64,000 bases of DNA from Batillaria attramentaria (GCA_018292915.2 JACVVK020000458.1:202001-266000); one strand, 5' to 3'; shown: positions 23,265-28,319, numbered from the stretch's first letter. A program made the numbers and translations. The notes: generated from the letters alone by a model not told the origin.

Positions 23265-26025
23265 GGAAAAACTTCAACATTGTAATTTTCTCAGAATCTA
23301 CAAAAAGCAGTGACACCAAACTCGGCATGCTGATAGACAACCGTAAGACCTTTCAAAAACATATCATTTTGAATGACCTTGACTCAAGGTCAAGGTCACT
23401 AAAGCTGTCTGTTTGAAAATTTTGCATTGACATTTTCTCGGAATCTACAAATACCAGAGGTGTCAAACTTTGCACGATGATAGACGATGATAGACATTGA
23501 TAAGAACTTTACGGATATACACGTATTCAAGGTCAAGGCCATACAAGCTATTTTTGTGAAACCTTAGCATTGGCATTTTCTCAGAAACAACAAACAGCAG
23601 AGGCGCCAAGCCTGGCGTGCTGATACACAGTGATAAGACCTATGCACAAATACCATTGTAAACGACCTTGACGCAAGGGCAAGGTCATTAAAGCAGCCTA
23701 TTTGGGAATTTTACATTTGCATTTTCTCAGAATCTAGCAGAACCAGAAACAACAAGCTCTGCATGATGATAGACATTGGCAACACCTTTATTGACGCAAG
23801 GTCGAGGCCATACAAACTGTTTCGGGGAAAATTGTAATATTGCCAGGAACTCGGAACGCCAGAGACATGTTACTTGGCATGATGATAGGTAGTGATACGA
23901 GCTTTACAAACATAGTCTTTTGAATGACTTTGACCCTTGTCGCAAGGGAGCCATGGAGGCTTCTGTCTCTTTAGTTATTTGTTGGGACGCACCATGAGAG
24001 ATACGACTACTGGGCGCCGCTTACCTCTCATTGCTCTTGTTGTTTTCCCTCAGTCTGAGCAGGTCGACCATCAAAAAAAGGTGGGGGATGAGATTACAAC
24101 AAAAATAAAACATCTGAACAATGTCAGCGGGACACTCAAACGGGAAATTGCGGAGCTGAAGAAACAGAACGCCAAGCTGAAACAGGAGGTGATTCTCATC
24201 CGTAAACAGAACGCAAAGCTAATGAAGGTCAGTCACCACTTAGCGAAGATTCTGCTAAAAAGCCGAAGCAAGCGGGATTTTTCCTACCTAGGTCTGCTCC
24301 TACCCAGAGCGGGTGTGCTCCCAATGGGGAGGCTGTTGCCACACAGCCGAGATTCACCCACTTCACGGGTGCGACTTTGGGGATGCTTCTCTTGGTATGA
24401 CACGTCTTATGATGTGGATGATTACACGGCCGGCACCGCAGGTGCCGTAGTTTCCCGGGCCTGGTTAACGCCAGGAGATTTATGACAGGAAGCGTGGAAT
24501 GCGGTCCTGTCCCGCAGTCCCAAACCACACGGACCTCCATAGCATCATCTTAACATCATCCTCATCTCCGTCATCACGCATAATAAAAATTGCCCCAGCT
24601 TTCGAGCCCACCGTGGATTCCACCCATGACCTGGAAGGAACACCACTGGTGCTGTCAAAAGAGTTTAGGGCAGCATTAAAAAAAAAAAAAAAAGATTCTG
24701 CTAAAAGGTCACAGAATACAGTTTTATTGCTACTCTTTGGCTCCCTAGAACTGATTTTTCCAACCAACACAGACAATGGTTTCCAGAAGCAAGATGTGAC
24801 CCCAAGCTGCATGCGAACAATCAAGCCCCGAAAACCGCAGTTTTCATAGTCTGCTGATGCGGCGTCCTTCCCGACCCATACACAAAACTACATGTGCACT
24901 CCGTTGTTCATGCCCTGGCACACACGCCCAAGGATACGGTCAAAAATAGTACACCCCTCAATTAATGAAAGCTGCCATTTTTCAGCACACCAAAAAACCC
25001 CTCTTTTCACCAAAAACAAAGATCTATCTGGGATCAAATGCACTTTTAGCAACTCCAAAAAAAAAAAAAAAAAAAAAATCCAGGAGAAAGGGGAACTTTA
25101 TTTTAATAATGCAGGTCTTCCTACTCCCCAAGATGCCTCATTTAAATTGTGCTCAGTGACCTAAAGCCTGCCCTTAACTGAGCACAGCGCGGGAAACACA
25201 CAATAGTGAGATTTAGTAGGACTTCGTAAAGAGGACTTCTCTGAGCAGCGTAACCCACTTACATGTAAATCAGGCTCACACGGCAGAGGCCGCGAGCTGC
25301 TAACGCGCTGCAGTTGGCTATTGCCACCCGTAACGTGCGTAATTTACATGCAAATGGGTTACGCTGCTCAACGAAGTCCTCCGTACGAAATCCTACTAAA
25401 TCTCACTAATAACGAGCCACAACGCAGTCGTTGCGCTTGGTGAGTACTTCTTGATGTGAAATAGGTTTATCTAACTCCTCCACACTGGGCCGGGGCCGAC
25501 TATCTATAACATCTGTTATGTCAGTATCCTGGTCTGTCTCATTACCCACATCAAACAGTTTTTGTTTGTTTGTTTGTTTGTTTTTTATGTGTCAACCATT
25601 CTGCTTTAGTCACATTTCCAGCATCACTTGCCCCATCAGAGCGTGCATGAACATTCCGATGGATATTTCTTTGTAGCCTAGGGAATATTGACATGGGCTC
25701 GTGTGTGTCACGTTTCTATCGCGTGAGAGTGTACATGGCGTTGATGTGACAGTTTTGATTTCCCTCCCAGAGTATTCATGCCGTAATCGAAGAGTACGCG
25801 GATATTCTGAAGGAGCTTCATCTGCTCGGGCCGGAGTCGTCAGCCGATGACTACAGACAGAATGTGGATCTGTCTCTGCTGTCTGTTACCGCTGGTCAAG
25901 ATCCGTCCCAGGAACAGTCTGACCCGACCTTACTGGAACTGCCCTCCCGCAAAACCTGCAGGGAACCCGTTCCCATCACTCAACGTTACAATCCCCCTCG
26001 CACCAAATCGAAGAAGAAGAAGTAG
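4105..26025 (+). CDS. Short coiled-coil protein, copy A (three exons, about 143 aa)
   Basis: Model: an exon ending in the start codon (ATG 4105-4107, donor GTAAGT), exon 2 at 24054-24227 and exon 3 at 25771-26025 (TAG stop). Acceptors TTTCCCTCAG and TCCCTCCCAG and donor GTCAGT are good. All junctions are phase 0, and the first exon gives M directly before SEQVDHQ. Exon 2 is a heptad-rich coiled coil (KREIAELKKQNAKLKQEV). Exon 3 has EEYADILKELHLLGPE, an acidic DDY patch and a basic KSKKKK tail. Copy B (35552-43484) has the same architecture, which supports the model. Intron 1 would be about 19.9 kb and holds the Polinton in antisense. I do not recognise the family. The start exon is the weakest part. 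Confidence 0.58.
4292..4480 (+). repeat. tRNA-derived SINE, family I
   Basis: Begins with a tRNA-like head: A-box-like GGTCGAATGGTAAAGCG and B-box-like GTGAGTTCGATCCCGG around TTGGACTTCTAATGC. A body (TGCTGGCGTTTTCATCGT, CCCGTCTTTGATATCAC) follows, then a C/A-rich tail. The head resembles tRNA-Arg(UCU), but the stems do not pair well, so it is a SINE and not a tRNA gene. Other copies lie at 31256, 34923, 37471, 52342, 58583 and 60524. Confidence 0.85.
4848..4963. repeat. Hairpin-type inverted repeat
   Basis: Arms GGGCCGTAGGTGTAGTTT near 4868 and AAACTACACCTACGGCCC near 4927 are exact inversions. The outer bases (GATGGGT / ACCCATC) also pair. The loop is about 45 bases. Likely a small MITE. 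Confidence 0.7.
5008..5013. repeat. Target-site duplication, left copy (TGGGCC)
   Basis: Six bases immediately outside the left Polinton terminus, identical to 21462-21467. Six-base duplications are the known signature of Polinton integration. Confidence 0.92.
5014..5640 (+). repeat. Polinton left terminal inverted repeat
   Basis: Matches the reverse complement of the right end (20697-21461). The outer part (5014-5280) is a series of short degenerate units built from CCTGAGGTCACGTCC / CCTCAGGTCA. The inner part is the 110-bp array. A diverged continuation (ACCTGAACTGTTAG, GACGTAAACTTTAGGA) runs to about 5930 and suggests internal rearrangement of this arm. Confidence 0.9.
5285..5640 (+). repeat. 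110-bp subterminal repeats, left arm (about three units)
   Basis: The landmark CAGCGCC recurs at about 5293, 5403, 5513 and 5623, a 110-base period. Each unit holds CGGGAGCCATTTGACC, GAGATCACGGCCATAGC and TACAGGGAGATCA. The right arm carries four matching units. Confidence 0.9.
5641..6324. other. Polinton left non-coding region
   Basis: Lies between the left TIR and the 3' end of the polymerase gene. It includes a diverged TIR-like block to about 5930, then AT-rich sequence with short homopolymers. No convincing gene; the short plus-strand ORFs near 5928-6182 have no recognisable content. Confidence 0.6.
6325..10729 (-). CDS. polB: Protein-primed family B DNA polymerase with N-terminal zinc fingers (frame breaks)
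   Basis: Replicative polymerase of Polintons. Likely exon 1 is 10691-10729 (13 codons, donor GTAAGG) and exon 2 starts at 10588 after a pyrimidine-rich CCGCCAG acceptor; both are phase 0. Order of domains: two C2H2 fingers (CSECGKLF, CEQCGQTFKRKQHL; 10480-10588); a block with GLCLFRCLALHQG (about 9745-9785); a third finger, CPKCSKLFSSNKRL (about 9420-9465); ExoI FDFEVYF (about 9245); ExoII GFNSSRYDLN (about 8880); motif A WDANSLYLSA (about 8070); an endonuclease-like insert, VDGWDPETQTVYQFHG (about 7850); motif B LLGNSAYG (about 7150); motif C DTDSLYL (about 6855). The reading frame changes near 10205-10230, at a short T run, and again between about 9040 and 9080. The remaining 904-codon ORF (6325-9039) is unbroken. 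The breaks mark decay or assembly error. Confidence 0.93.
10589..10690 (-). other. Predicted intron of the Polinton polymerase gene
   Basis: Donor GTAAGG directly follows an in-frame CAG at 10691. The acceptor CAG ends at 10589 after TTTTTGTCCGC. Between them lies a (TA)n tract and an in-frame stop. Without this splice the first zinc finger has no start codon. Confidence 0.6.
10730..11131. promoter_or_regulatory. Possible promoter region of the polymerase gene
   Basis: Upstream of the polymerase start. It includes a TATA-like CATATATATCC (minus strand, about 10849-10859), some 120 bases from the start codon. A block at 11040-11125 (AACCATGATAGCTGTCAAAGA) recurs upstream of the PC4-like gene at 13.2-13.4 kb, which suggests a shared control sequence. 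Inference only. Confidence 0.35.
11132..11344 (+). CDS. Possible small accessory ORF on the opposite strand (70 aa)
   Basis: A 70-codon plus-strand ORF inside the Polinton, the only candidate running against the other genes. It has an acidic/polar first half and a PLYYVTFYLNEKVHAVPV segment that looks like beta-strand. An AATAAA-like signal lies at about 11376. No family recognised. It may be a real accessory gene or a chance ORF in an intergenic spacer. Confidence 0.3.
   Translation: MISKATDSMNVIDQANELYEYAPPHTQHDKGTMAKHRYNAHLHANTITRGPLYYVTFYLNEKVHAVPVMK
11597..11965 (-). CDS. CARD-domain accessory protein with C-terminal PPxY motif (122 aa)
   Basis: Residues 1 to about 90 show the helical pattern of a death-fold caspase recruitment domain: LVDDLVQRRVLT, then a polar loop with KEDQTRTLLDIL, then RRGLNAFHHFQESLLAAGE. 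The LLDIL..RG..AF..F..SL signature matches CARDs of RAIDD and caspase-9 type. The tail is proline-rich and carries PPAYDEL near residues 112-118. PPxY motifs are known to recruit NEDD4-family ubiquitin ligases through WW domains and act as late domains in several viruses. The ORF is unbroken, with an ordinary ATG. It lies downstream of the PC4-like gene 12620-13017. By analogy with viral CARD proteins it may bind host apoptotic or innate-signalling CARDs; this is inference. Confidence 0.75.
   Translation of the reverse strand: MDTHHKGIIQKSWRLLVAHIRDPATLVDDLVQRRVLTRPMASRILQSTTVKEDQTRTLLDILMRRGLNAFHHFQESLLAAGETQALDGMLSVMAAETRSTDRTPPPPPTLPPPAYDELFPNV
12080..12619. repeat. Low-complexity T/A-rich spacer with a tandem duplication
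   Basis: Long T runs at 12258-12350, followed by two similar blocks (about 12365-12480 and 12510-12615). Each holds ACTAA..AGCAGAC, a TACAATACAA segment and CAGTAACCAAAAAA. The offset is about 142 bases. No gene seen. Confidence 0.7.
12620..13017 (-). CDS. PC4-like ssDNA-binding protein, copy 1 (one frame break)
   Basis: The N-terminal ORF (12787-13017) contains LFHIGDQFMVSVQTFKG, then YINVRKF, then PTKEGFSLSSMDQL. This matches the PC4/SUB1 pattern (F.IG...VSV..FKG...I.IR... P..KG.SL....W/Q.L), a beta-sheet domain that binds single-stranded DNA as a dimer. The frame changes at a T run near 12790. The following frame then reads an acidic and lysine-rich C-terminus to a TGA at 12620-12622. The family's known roles are transcription co-activation and ssDNA protection; in a Polinton it could serve replication or late transcription (inference). 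It precedes the CARD gene on the same strand. Confidence 0.7.
13018..13509 (-). promoter_or_regulatory. Duplicated upstream region with recurring GATAGCTGTCAAAGA motif
   Basis: A block of about 148 bases beginning GACAACAGC is present at 13141 and again at 13290, and a third start occurs at 13439. Each full copy contains ACCATGATAGCTG(G/T)CAAAGATTATTACTGTACG. A related block occurs at 11075-11110. The position, upstream of the PC4-like gene, suggests promoter or enhancer function. Confidence 0.5.
13510..13752 (-). pseudogene. Decayed second copy of the CARD/PPxY gene
   Basis: The start of this 80-codon ORF carries NAFHHHQES, clearly related to NAFHHFQES at the end of the CARD domain of 11597-11965. 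The tail ends in DTPPPYL, another PPxY-type motif. The first four CARD helices are missing upstream, and an A run (13651-13670) encodes an odd lysine stretch in the middle. It is best read as a truncated, eroded duplicate. Whether the remaining tail is expressed is unknown. Confidence 0.55.
13753..13958. other. Spacer between decayed CARD copy and second PC4-like gene
   Basis: Short A/C-rich sequence with an (AC)n patch at 13818-13860. Nothing coding recognised. Confidence 0.5.
13959..14495 (-). CDS. PC4-like ssDNA-binding protein, copy 2, with glutamine/proline linker
   Basis: The frame is open from 14495 to the stop at 13959; the first ATG-type start lies only within it at 14378. Upstream of that ATG the same frame still encodes EWRFDFKRHVVSSG and NIYASVKTWRG. 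These, with VKIYIRHY and PTRRGVSLDLAEF, complete a PC4-like domain, so the true start is probably in a short upstream exon or is non-ATG. An acidic GEEEEEEND stretch precedes the domain. After it come a Q6/proline linker and an acidic C-terminus. It is diverged from the 12620-13017 protein, so the two are old paralogues or separate acquisitions. Likely role: single-stranded DNA binding in replication or transcription (inference). Confidence 0.6.
   Translation of the reverse strand, partial: PAYTTRPGEEEEEENDIIAEWRFDFKRHVVSSGRNIYASVKTWRGTVKIYIRHYSARSDVKGGKVVPTRRGVSLDLAEFQRLGKVKSRLVAEYNKQTSELKQQQQQQPSPPPLPPATATLEKPKYPIQRMVDDQYIDNLIQHCFEQNSSDTHLNATDLPDVQPPQSQLYWGNDFASSL
14590..15021 (-). CDS. Adenain-like cysteine protease (frame breaks)
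   Basis: Maturation protease of Polintons and adenoviruses; it cleaves capsid precursors. Visible active-site segments in order are GEHWVAIWF (His), AEYFDSYG (Asp), VLQDALSSTCG (Gln and Cys) and then LYVLYYL. The N-terminus MNNRQLTRVL is the usual Polinton start. The ATG (15019-15021) overlaps the capsid stop as ATGA. The reading frame changes twice, near 14960-14985 and near 14770-14790, so no single ORF covers the triad. The stop is at 14590-14592. Confidence 0.85.
15018..16328 (-). CDS. Major capsid protein, double jelly-roll (436 aa)
   Basis: Unbroken 436-codon ORF of the size expected for Polinton hexon-like capsid proteins. Diagnostic segments include IEFYVSGATDEYMDLSNTYL near the N-terminus, PVNNILHSLFSQVDVTFN near residue 95, YPYKAYIEKMLSFG, and the C-terminal LEIKFANPIPNALQAI. 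In related viruses this protein forms trimeric capsomers of an icosahedral shell. The stop overlaps the protease start by ATGA. This is the best-preserved structural gene and shows no internal damage. Confidence 0.95.
   Translation of the reverse strand: MSLLHPQSCESVDSGLDLFSMPRPKPRSNTVAMWNFILWPHWQPGAPIEFYVSGATDEYMDLSNTYLHVKCKVTRANGNNLAADADVAPVNNILHSLFSQVDVTFNSTLVTNSENTYPYKAYIEKMLSFGIEAKESHLTAEGFYKDTANHFDDTQGADNTGLVSRRALTAESREMDLMGRLHVDIFKQERYLVNGVDVKIRLIPAKNSFVLMAHDPAAGFRVIITQASLFVRKVKLNPAVTVGHAKALEKRTAKYPLKRAVIKTHGLAQGSLSVVLDNLFLSQLPNRVVVGLVQSAASNGAYNSNPFNFQPHGLTFLSLYLDGKQIPAKPLTPDFEHGQYVRSYFNLAAGTGLVNSQHGHGIKYQEFPHGYCLFVFDLSPSLLDGNQVELIKTGSLRLEIKFANPIPNALQAIIYGELDSLLEIDRSRQIITDFSS
16399..16773 (-). 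CDS. Basic pX/pVI-like capsid-associated protein (124 aa)
   Basis: A glycine-rich N-terminal part (GGLPVFRGG, GQGLGNILGG) is followed by an amphipathic helix, VLRSAVPLLKSAGKSLLKTG, and a strongly basic tail (AAKRRTQQAGRR, RRRTTRR). This matches the Polinton/adintovirus protein compared with adenovirus pX and pVI, thought to bind DNA or disrupt membranes. It starts two bases after the penton stop and lies 70 bases upstream of the capsid gene. Unbroken. Confidence 0.85.
   Translation of the reverse strand: MKCPSTCDAKAYHDYFALQAGNGGLPVFRGGGAMMRGQGLGNILGGVLRSAVPLLKSAGKSLLKTGARTGMQIANDVLSGQDFKSAAKRRTQQAGRRILNQAVGAAGRRRTTRRAQHKTYKARV
16776..17523 (-). CDS. Penton-like minor capsid protein (frame breaks)
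   Basis: The N-terminus MFYVTLPSNSSLNHYPDN, then GEWEVGLAEINVPGSFYNV, is the hallmark of the Polinton single-jelly-roll minor capsid protein that occupies vertices. Later segments are LELGSDLQKLLGF and MLDLYTQYHSLYVYCDIV. The frame changes near 17150-17170 and near 16870, giving three pieces that together have the usual length of about 240-250 residues. The start overlaps the end of the small membrane-protein gene by 23 bases. Confidence 0.88.
17501..17704 (-). CDS. Small single-pass membrane protein (67 aa)
   Basis: One strong hydrophobic segment, VVFICQMLIICMVIIVSLI, is followed by a polar link and LWISLLSASLGYALPNP. Polintons of animals often carry a short membrane protein of this form beside the penton gene. 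Its role is not known; membrane association during assembly is a guess. Unbroken. Confidence 0.6.
   Translation of the reverse strand: MGRRVPRSEVVFICQMLIICMVIIVSLINLTREHPSESLWISLLSASLGYALPNPTIERKNVLRDAP
17772..18828 (-). CDS. Retrovirus-like integrase with C-terminal chromodomain (frame breaks)
   Basis: Catalyses insertion of the element. DDE core: first Asp in WQADLIDV (about 18615), second in LQTDKGTEF (about 18415), Glu in AAVVERFNRTLK (about 18320). Then come VDSYNHSYHRSIRRAP and, in other frames, the GDRVRISKARRSFKKGYLPGW segment and a chromodomain, EYLIRWLGYPSSFDSWIP (about 17785-17840), ending at 17772. The frame changes near 18500, 18115, 17985 and 17915, so the gene is badly broken although every landmark is present. 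Chromodomains on Polinton integrases are known and may guide insertion to marked chromatin. Confidence 0.9.
18829..19009 (-). promoter_or_regulatory. Intergenic region upstream of integrase
   Basis: A T run (18829-18840), a (GAT)n patch (18890-18913) and GC-rich sequence containing CGACGACGACGG. Likely promoter or 5' leader for the integrase by position; no TATA box identified. Confidence 0.35.
19010..19640 (-). CDS. Conserved Polinton protein with VLVDPEWL start (frame break)
   Basis: Begins MVLVDPEWLKRQEQ, a start shared by a conserved but poorly understood Polinton protein. A proline run follows, then a helical region (LEPLEKARRYEQALHRYRHF), a Ser/Ala/Thr-rich linker and a second helical domain (MHKKARLLLEHLKE, GQLVYEGVTIDGS). 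The frame changes near 19177. The continuation (TPQGWNVFARAL, VPREIVGN) runs to a TAA at 19010. It may be a capsid-assembly or virion protein; function not established. Confidence 0.65.
19668..19996 (-). CDS. Conserved small basic protein with GGFLG hydrophobic tail (frame breaks)
   Basis: Start MSTRLKRNAALLK. Then, in shifted frames: KPQVVKAIIRSGDRELIQTL, CECSFNILKGRVRLTPRQKQKL, and KALLQKGGFLGAVLGPVLG at the C-terminus. I recall this architecture from other animal Polintons, where it sits near the ATPase. The frame changes near 19945 and 19810. The ATG (19994-19996) overlaps the ATPase stop as ATGA. Function unknown; the basic body plus hydrophobic tail suggests a DNA- or membrane-contact virion protein. 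Confidence 0.6.
19993..20614 (-). CDS. A32/FtsK-like genome packaging ATPase (one frame break)
   Basis: MDPRFQHPFTCLIAGPSQSG opens the protein. Walker A is GPSQSGKS (about 20550-20573) and Walker B is RCLLIIDDLMHE (about 20350-20380), followed by SVMYIVQNL, a sensor-like strand ending in Asn. The frame changes in an A run near 20195-20200. The remaining part (ALAKQMYPGKTQYMLEAY, LLIDLRQETPEHLRLR) ends at TGA 19993-19995, overlapping the next start. I chose ATG 20614 because the family begins close before RF.HPF. An in-frame ATG at 20671 lies next to the TIR, and a TTTCTCTCAG acceptor at about 20628-20637 could also supply a spliced start. Confidence 0.88.
20697..21461 (-). repeat. Polinton right terminal inverted repeat
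   Basis: Inverted counterpart of 5014-5640. The terminus reads GGGGTCGCAACTTATACTACT at 21441-21461. The outer part holds repeated GTGACCTCAGGTTA-type units, the inner part four 110-bp units. Confidence 0.92.
20701..21139 (-). repeat. 110-bp subterminal repeats, right arm (four units)
   Basis: GGAGGCGC ends at 20700, 20810, 20920, 21030 and 21139, a 110-base period. The units are nearly identical, with single-base differences (for example TGCTACT or TGTTACT). They are too regular to be ancient, or they are kept alike by conversion. Confidence 0.92.
21462..21467. repeat. Target-site duplication, right copy (TGGGCC)
   Basis: Six bases directly after the right terminus, identical to 5008-5013. 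The right copy overlaps the first bases of the adjacent MITE. Confidence 0.92.
21463..21718. mobile_element. MITE with GGGCCCGYATGTAAAA termini
   Basis: The left end GGGCCCGTATGTAAAACTCG pairs with CGACTTTTACATGCGGGCCC at the right. The interior (ACAAAAGAAACC, CTTCTATAACGG-like, GGAATGGACCCGCTTCCTGAT) is shared with 49440-49736, and the right end with 3695-3836. No ORF. The Polinton used the end of this element as its target. Confidence 0.85.
21891..22656. mobile_element. PIF/Harbinger-like element, internally deleted
   Basis: The termini are AGCCCCTTTTACATGACCG at the left and the inversion of AGCCCCTTTTCCATGACCG at the right, with CGACGTACGTCG just inside both. Flanks are TTA at 21888-21890 and 22657-22659, the three-base duplication typical of PIF/Harbinger. 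An (AC)n tract lies at 22022-22086. On the minus strand an ATG at 22429 begins MAASSVEPQLSAAKVIEIID and continues LIHDRPYLWQ, reminiscent of a MADF domain such as those encoded by Harbinger accessory genes. No DDE transposase remains. Confidence 0.75.
22683..22800 (+). repeat. Dispersed repeat shared with 49868-49985
   Basis: Segments AGCGGCAACAGTGAG, GGAGATAACA and GGGGTCTAGGTGTGTG recur in inverted orientation at 49.9 kb. Family unknown. Confidence 0.6.
22857..23190. repeat. (ATA)n-headed dispersed repeat
   Basis: A TAA/AAT tract at 22857-22898, then TTATAAGGCGCCTATACAT and CTCTAAGCGCCGTACATC. Similar GCGCC-containing tails next to (ATT)n occur at 40040-40130, 41210-41290 and 54300-54380, so this is probably the 3' end of a retroposon. 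Confidence 0.55.
23225..23935. repeat. Satellite-like tandem repeat (about 150-160-bp units) after a (GT)n tract
   Basis: The unit contains GCATTTTCTCAGAATCTA, AAACTTTGCA.GATGATAGACA and CCTTGACGCAAGGTCAAGGTCA. Four to five diverged units follow one another. Related arrays lie at 44365-45000 and 45460-45790. Confidence 0.65.
24054..24227 (+). other. Exon 2 of coiled-coil gene copy A
   Basis: 174 bases, phase 0 at both ends, between CCCTCAG and GTCAGT. Encodes a continuous amphipathic helix. Its paralogue is 38136-38312. Confidence 0.7.
24262..24690 (+). repeat. SINE family II copy lacking the tRNA-like head
   Basis: Matches the body of the full copy at 33541-33991: AAGCGGGATTTTTCCTACCT, GGGTGTGCTC, CGGCACCGCAGGTGCCG, CATGACCTGGAAGGAACACC and a terminal A run. 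Inserted in intron 2 of copy A. Confidence 0.85.
25206..25406. mobile_element. MITE with about 66-bp inverted ends and TA flanks
   Basis: The left GTGAGATTTAGTAGGACTTC inverts to the right GAAATCCTACTAAATCTCAC. AGCAGCGTAACCCA and ACATGTAAAT pair further in. TA lies on both sides, consistent with a Tc1/mariner-type MITE. Confidence 0.8.
25771..26025 (+). other. Exon 3 of coiled-coil gene copy A
   Basis: 85 codons including TAG, phase 0 after TCCCTCCCAG. Shares ILKELH.LGP, DDY and P.T.RY.PP with 43206-43484. A/B conservation confirms the frame. Confidence 0.72.
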
Positions 26026-26117
26026 CCTCAGGTTCCGATCTGTTTCAGTGGTGGACTGGAGAACAATCGTGCATGGTTGGTCAGGTCGGTAAAAATGAGT
26101 GCATGAGAAGGGGGCTT

Positions 26118-26118
<1 letters not shown>

Positions 26119-26174
<56 letters not shown>
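26119..26174. repeat. (GT)n microsatellite
   Basis: About 28 GT units. One of many long GT/AC tracts in the window. Confidence 0.95.
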
Positions 26175-26175
<1 letters not shown>

Positions 26176-26189
26176 CTACTCATCGGAAT

Positions 26190-26463
26190 CTGGGACGATC
26201 GGTGGTCAAGTGGATGCAAGAGGCCAGGTTTGAGTCCCTCTTGGGGCAAAGAATTTTGCTTTCTCGTACGTAGCACCGTTCATTCGGGCCGTTCGTCGGG
26301 GGTTCTCTCCGGGTACTCCGGCTTCCTCCCCTTCTATGTTCAGCCTACAAAATTTGAAAATAAATGCAATCAATTCTGAAGTCCGAAACTGACATAGCTG
26401 ACCTGACCCTTTGTCCAGTGTGTGAGAGAACGCGTGTGATTCACGTGAGCGTGCGTGTTGGGT
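26190..26463 (+). repeat. tRNA-derived SINE, family III
   Basis: GATCGGTGGTCAAGTGGA and GGTTTGAGTCCCTCTTGG form a worn tRNA-like head. The body contains GGGGGTTCTCTCCGGGTACT and GTGTGATTCACGTGAGCGTG. Better copies lie at 41208 and 45981 on the minus strand. Confidence 0.75.
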
Positions 26464-26492
26464 TCAGTTAGTTAGTTAGTTAGTTAGTTTGC

Positions 26493-26523
<31 letters not shown>

Positions 26524-26575
26524 GGCTTAACGCCCCGCAAGCAACAAAGACTATTTCGCGGCTAAACCGTGTCCC
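26462..26575 (+). repeat. GTTA-array plus GGGCTTAA..CGCGGCT repeat (family IV)
   Basis: A (TTAG)n array, then AGGGCTTAACGCCCCGCAAG and TTTCGCGGCTAA. Other copies lie at 38357, 43570 and 58455, some with a GTAACGTTGGACAAAGGATG extension. Confidence 0.7.
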
Positions 26576-26579
26576 GTCT

Positions 26580-27080
26580 TGCCAGGTCTGTTAAAACATA
26601 ACAAGATGGCCACCAGCCCAATATGTTGTTTCCATTCAATGACCTGCTGTAGTCACAGTCGTAGTCGTTGTGTCATGTATGCAGCCCGCGCGCACACGCC
26701 GGAACGCAAGCTCTCTGACATCAAGCATGCTGACATAAAGAAAGTACTGAAAACCCTTATCGTGCCTCTATGCACTTGCAAAAACCCAAACACATGAGGT
26801 CGTGTGAGCTCGCCTAGCTGGTTGACGTCACAACTTTTTGGCGTATGCAAGGTTCTACATGGGTGAATGAATTCTTGTAATAAAGTCGTTCCCCTTTGAC
26901 AGAGTTACTTCCCGCAGACCTGACTGACAGACGATTGCTTACTGGTATCGGAGAAGAGACCCTCTCTCTCTCTCTCGCCTTAGACGCGCGCTTGCGCGCG
27001 CACGCACGCACCCCCCCCCCCCCCCCCTACACACACACACACATTATGCAAAGACCTTGGAATCAGAAAGACGCGTCACT
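26580..27080. other. Unassigned intergenic sequence
   Basis: No coding signal or clear repeat apart from a C run at 27009-27027 and a short (AC)n tract. Confidence 0.4.
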
Positions 27081-27097
27081 CCTGCCCTCGTAAGAGA

Positions 27098-27483
27098 GAC
27101 ATATAGCGGGACAACGCGAAGAGTTGTCTGCCCGCATTAGCGCGCATCCTAGATCTGGCCCCTATAGTGACAGCATGGCGGAAAGTGGAAAGCGATCACA
27201 AAAGCCGGGCATGCAATTGTGTTCTGCGCCGAATTGTTCAAATAACAGACAAATATAAACGGGGAAATACTTCTTTTGGTATTCCTGTTGAAAAACAAAC
27301 ATTTTTTTTTTCGCTTTCTTGTCAAAAAAAAAAAAAAGACCTCAAGTGGTACGTGTGCATGCAGTGTAAACAAACAGTAAACACACGCGGCTGACGCAGA
27401 TACAGCGTAATTTTTTTTCCCTGACAACTTTACAAATCACGGTGACTTAAATTGTGCTAGCGTCTACCTGCATCTAAATTCAG

Positions 27484-27523
<40 letters not shown>

Positions 27524-28318
27524 GAACAAAATCATCCGGCTGAACTTCATTCTAACCATTGTAAAACCAAATCACAACATAGAATCTGCTGGATCGTCGG
27601 TCGCAGATATGATTAATGCTGAGTTAGCAGGAAGTATTCGGCGGATGCGTCCATCTTTGGATCTCTCGCACATTCGATCTTTCTGTGTTCCGTACTAGTT
27701 TTACTTGAACACATCGAACGAAATGCACTGCGTAGCCTACGTACAGCAGTGAAAGCCAAACTAGATCTTTCGTTCGTCCTCCGGAACTTTGAGAGTACTT
27801 ATGTTTTCCATAGGCCTAAAACACATGCGAAATATATGGGGGAGACCACCTGTCAGTCGCTGACATCTTCGTTTTTGTTTATTTTGTTAAAATGTTTTAC
27901 GGCGGCTAGTGTAGGGTTGGGTCAAACAAACAGACTTTTTACAAGCATGCGGATTCTATACTAAATTTACGCCAGTCACACGTCGTGGATGCGGCGATTT
28001 TGGTTTTCACGTGTGATGCTATGTGTTATGTTTGGGAGAAAACATAATCTTGGCTCCAACTTCGATACCGATCTTGGCTCCAACTTCGATATCGTAGGCA
28101 TACCTACCTGTATTTTTCAAGGGGGAAATCTACAGAAAGGTTTTCCCGTTCCTGGTGTTCGCTTCTGACAGCAATTCGGCGCTGCACAGGGCCATTGCAC
28201 GCCCGAATTTTTGCGTGGTTTCTGGCTTTCTGCCATACTGCCATTACTGCGTAGATCTGCGGGATGCGCGCTAATGCGCGCAGACAACTCTTACGCGTTG
28301 TCCCTCAAAGGGAGGTAA
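27098..28318. mobile_element. Inverted-repeat element with THAP-like start exons in both arms (P-element-like)
   Basis: The ends pair over about 200 bases: GGGACAACGCGAAGAGTTGT at the left and the inversion of GGGACAACGCGTAAGAGTTGT at the right, with GCATTAGCGCGCATCC in both. Each arm has an ATG (27175 plus strand, 28236 minus strand) opening a protein with MAES and a CxAPNC motif (CSAPNCSNN; CAAPNCCQK) followed by F-rich sequence. This resembles the first Cys pair of a THAP zinc finger, as in P-element transposases. The left frame stops at 27256-27258. The middle has no transposase. Duplication borders not resolved. Confidence 0.5.
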
Positions 28319-28319
28319 G

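Noticed and set aside
23937..24485. 182-codon plus-strand ORF read as one gene
   Set aside because: Only the 24054-24227 part is a conserved exon with splice sites; the rest is intron and SINE sequence.
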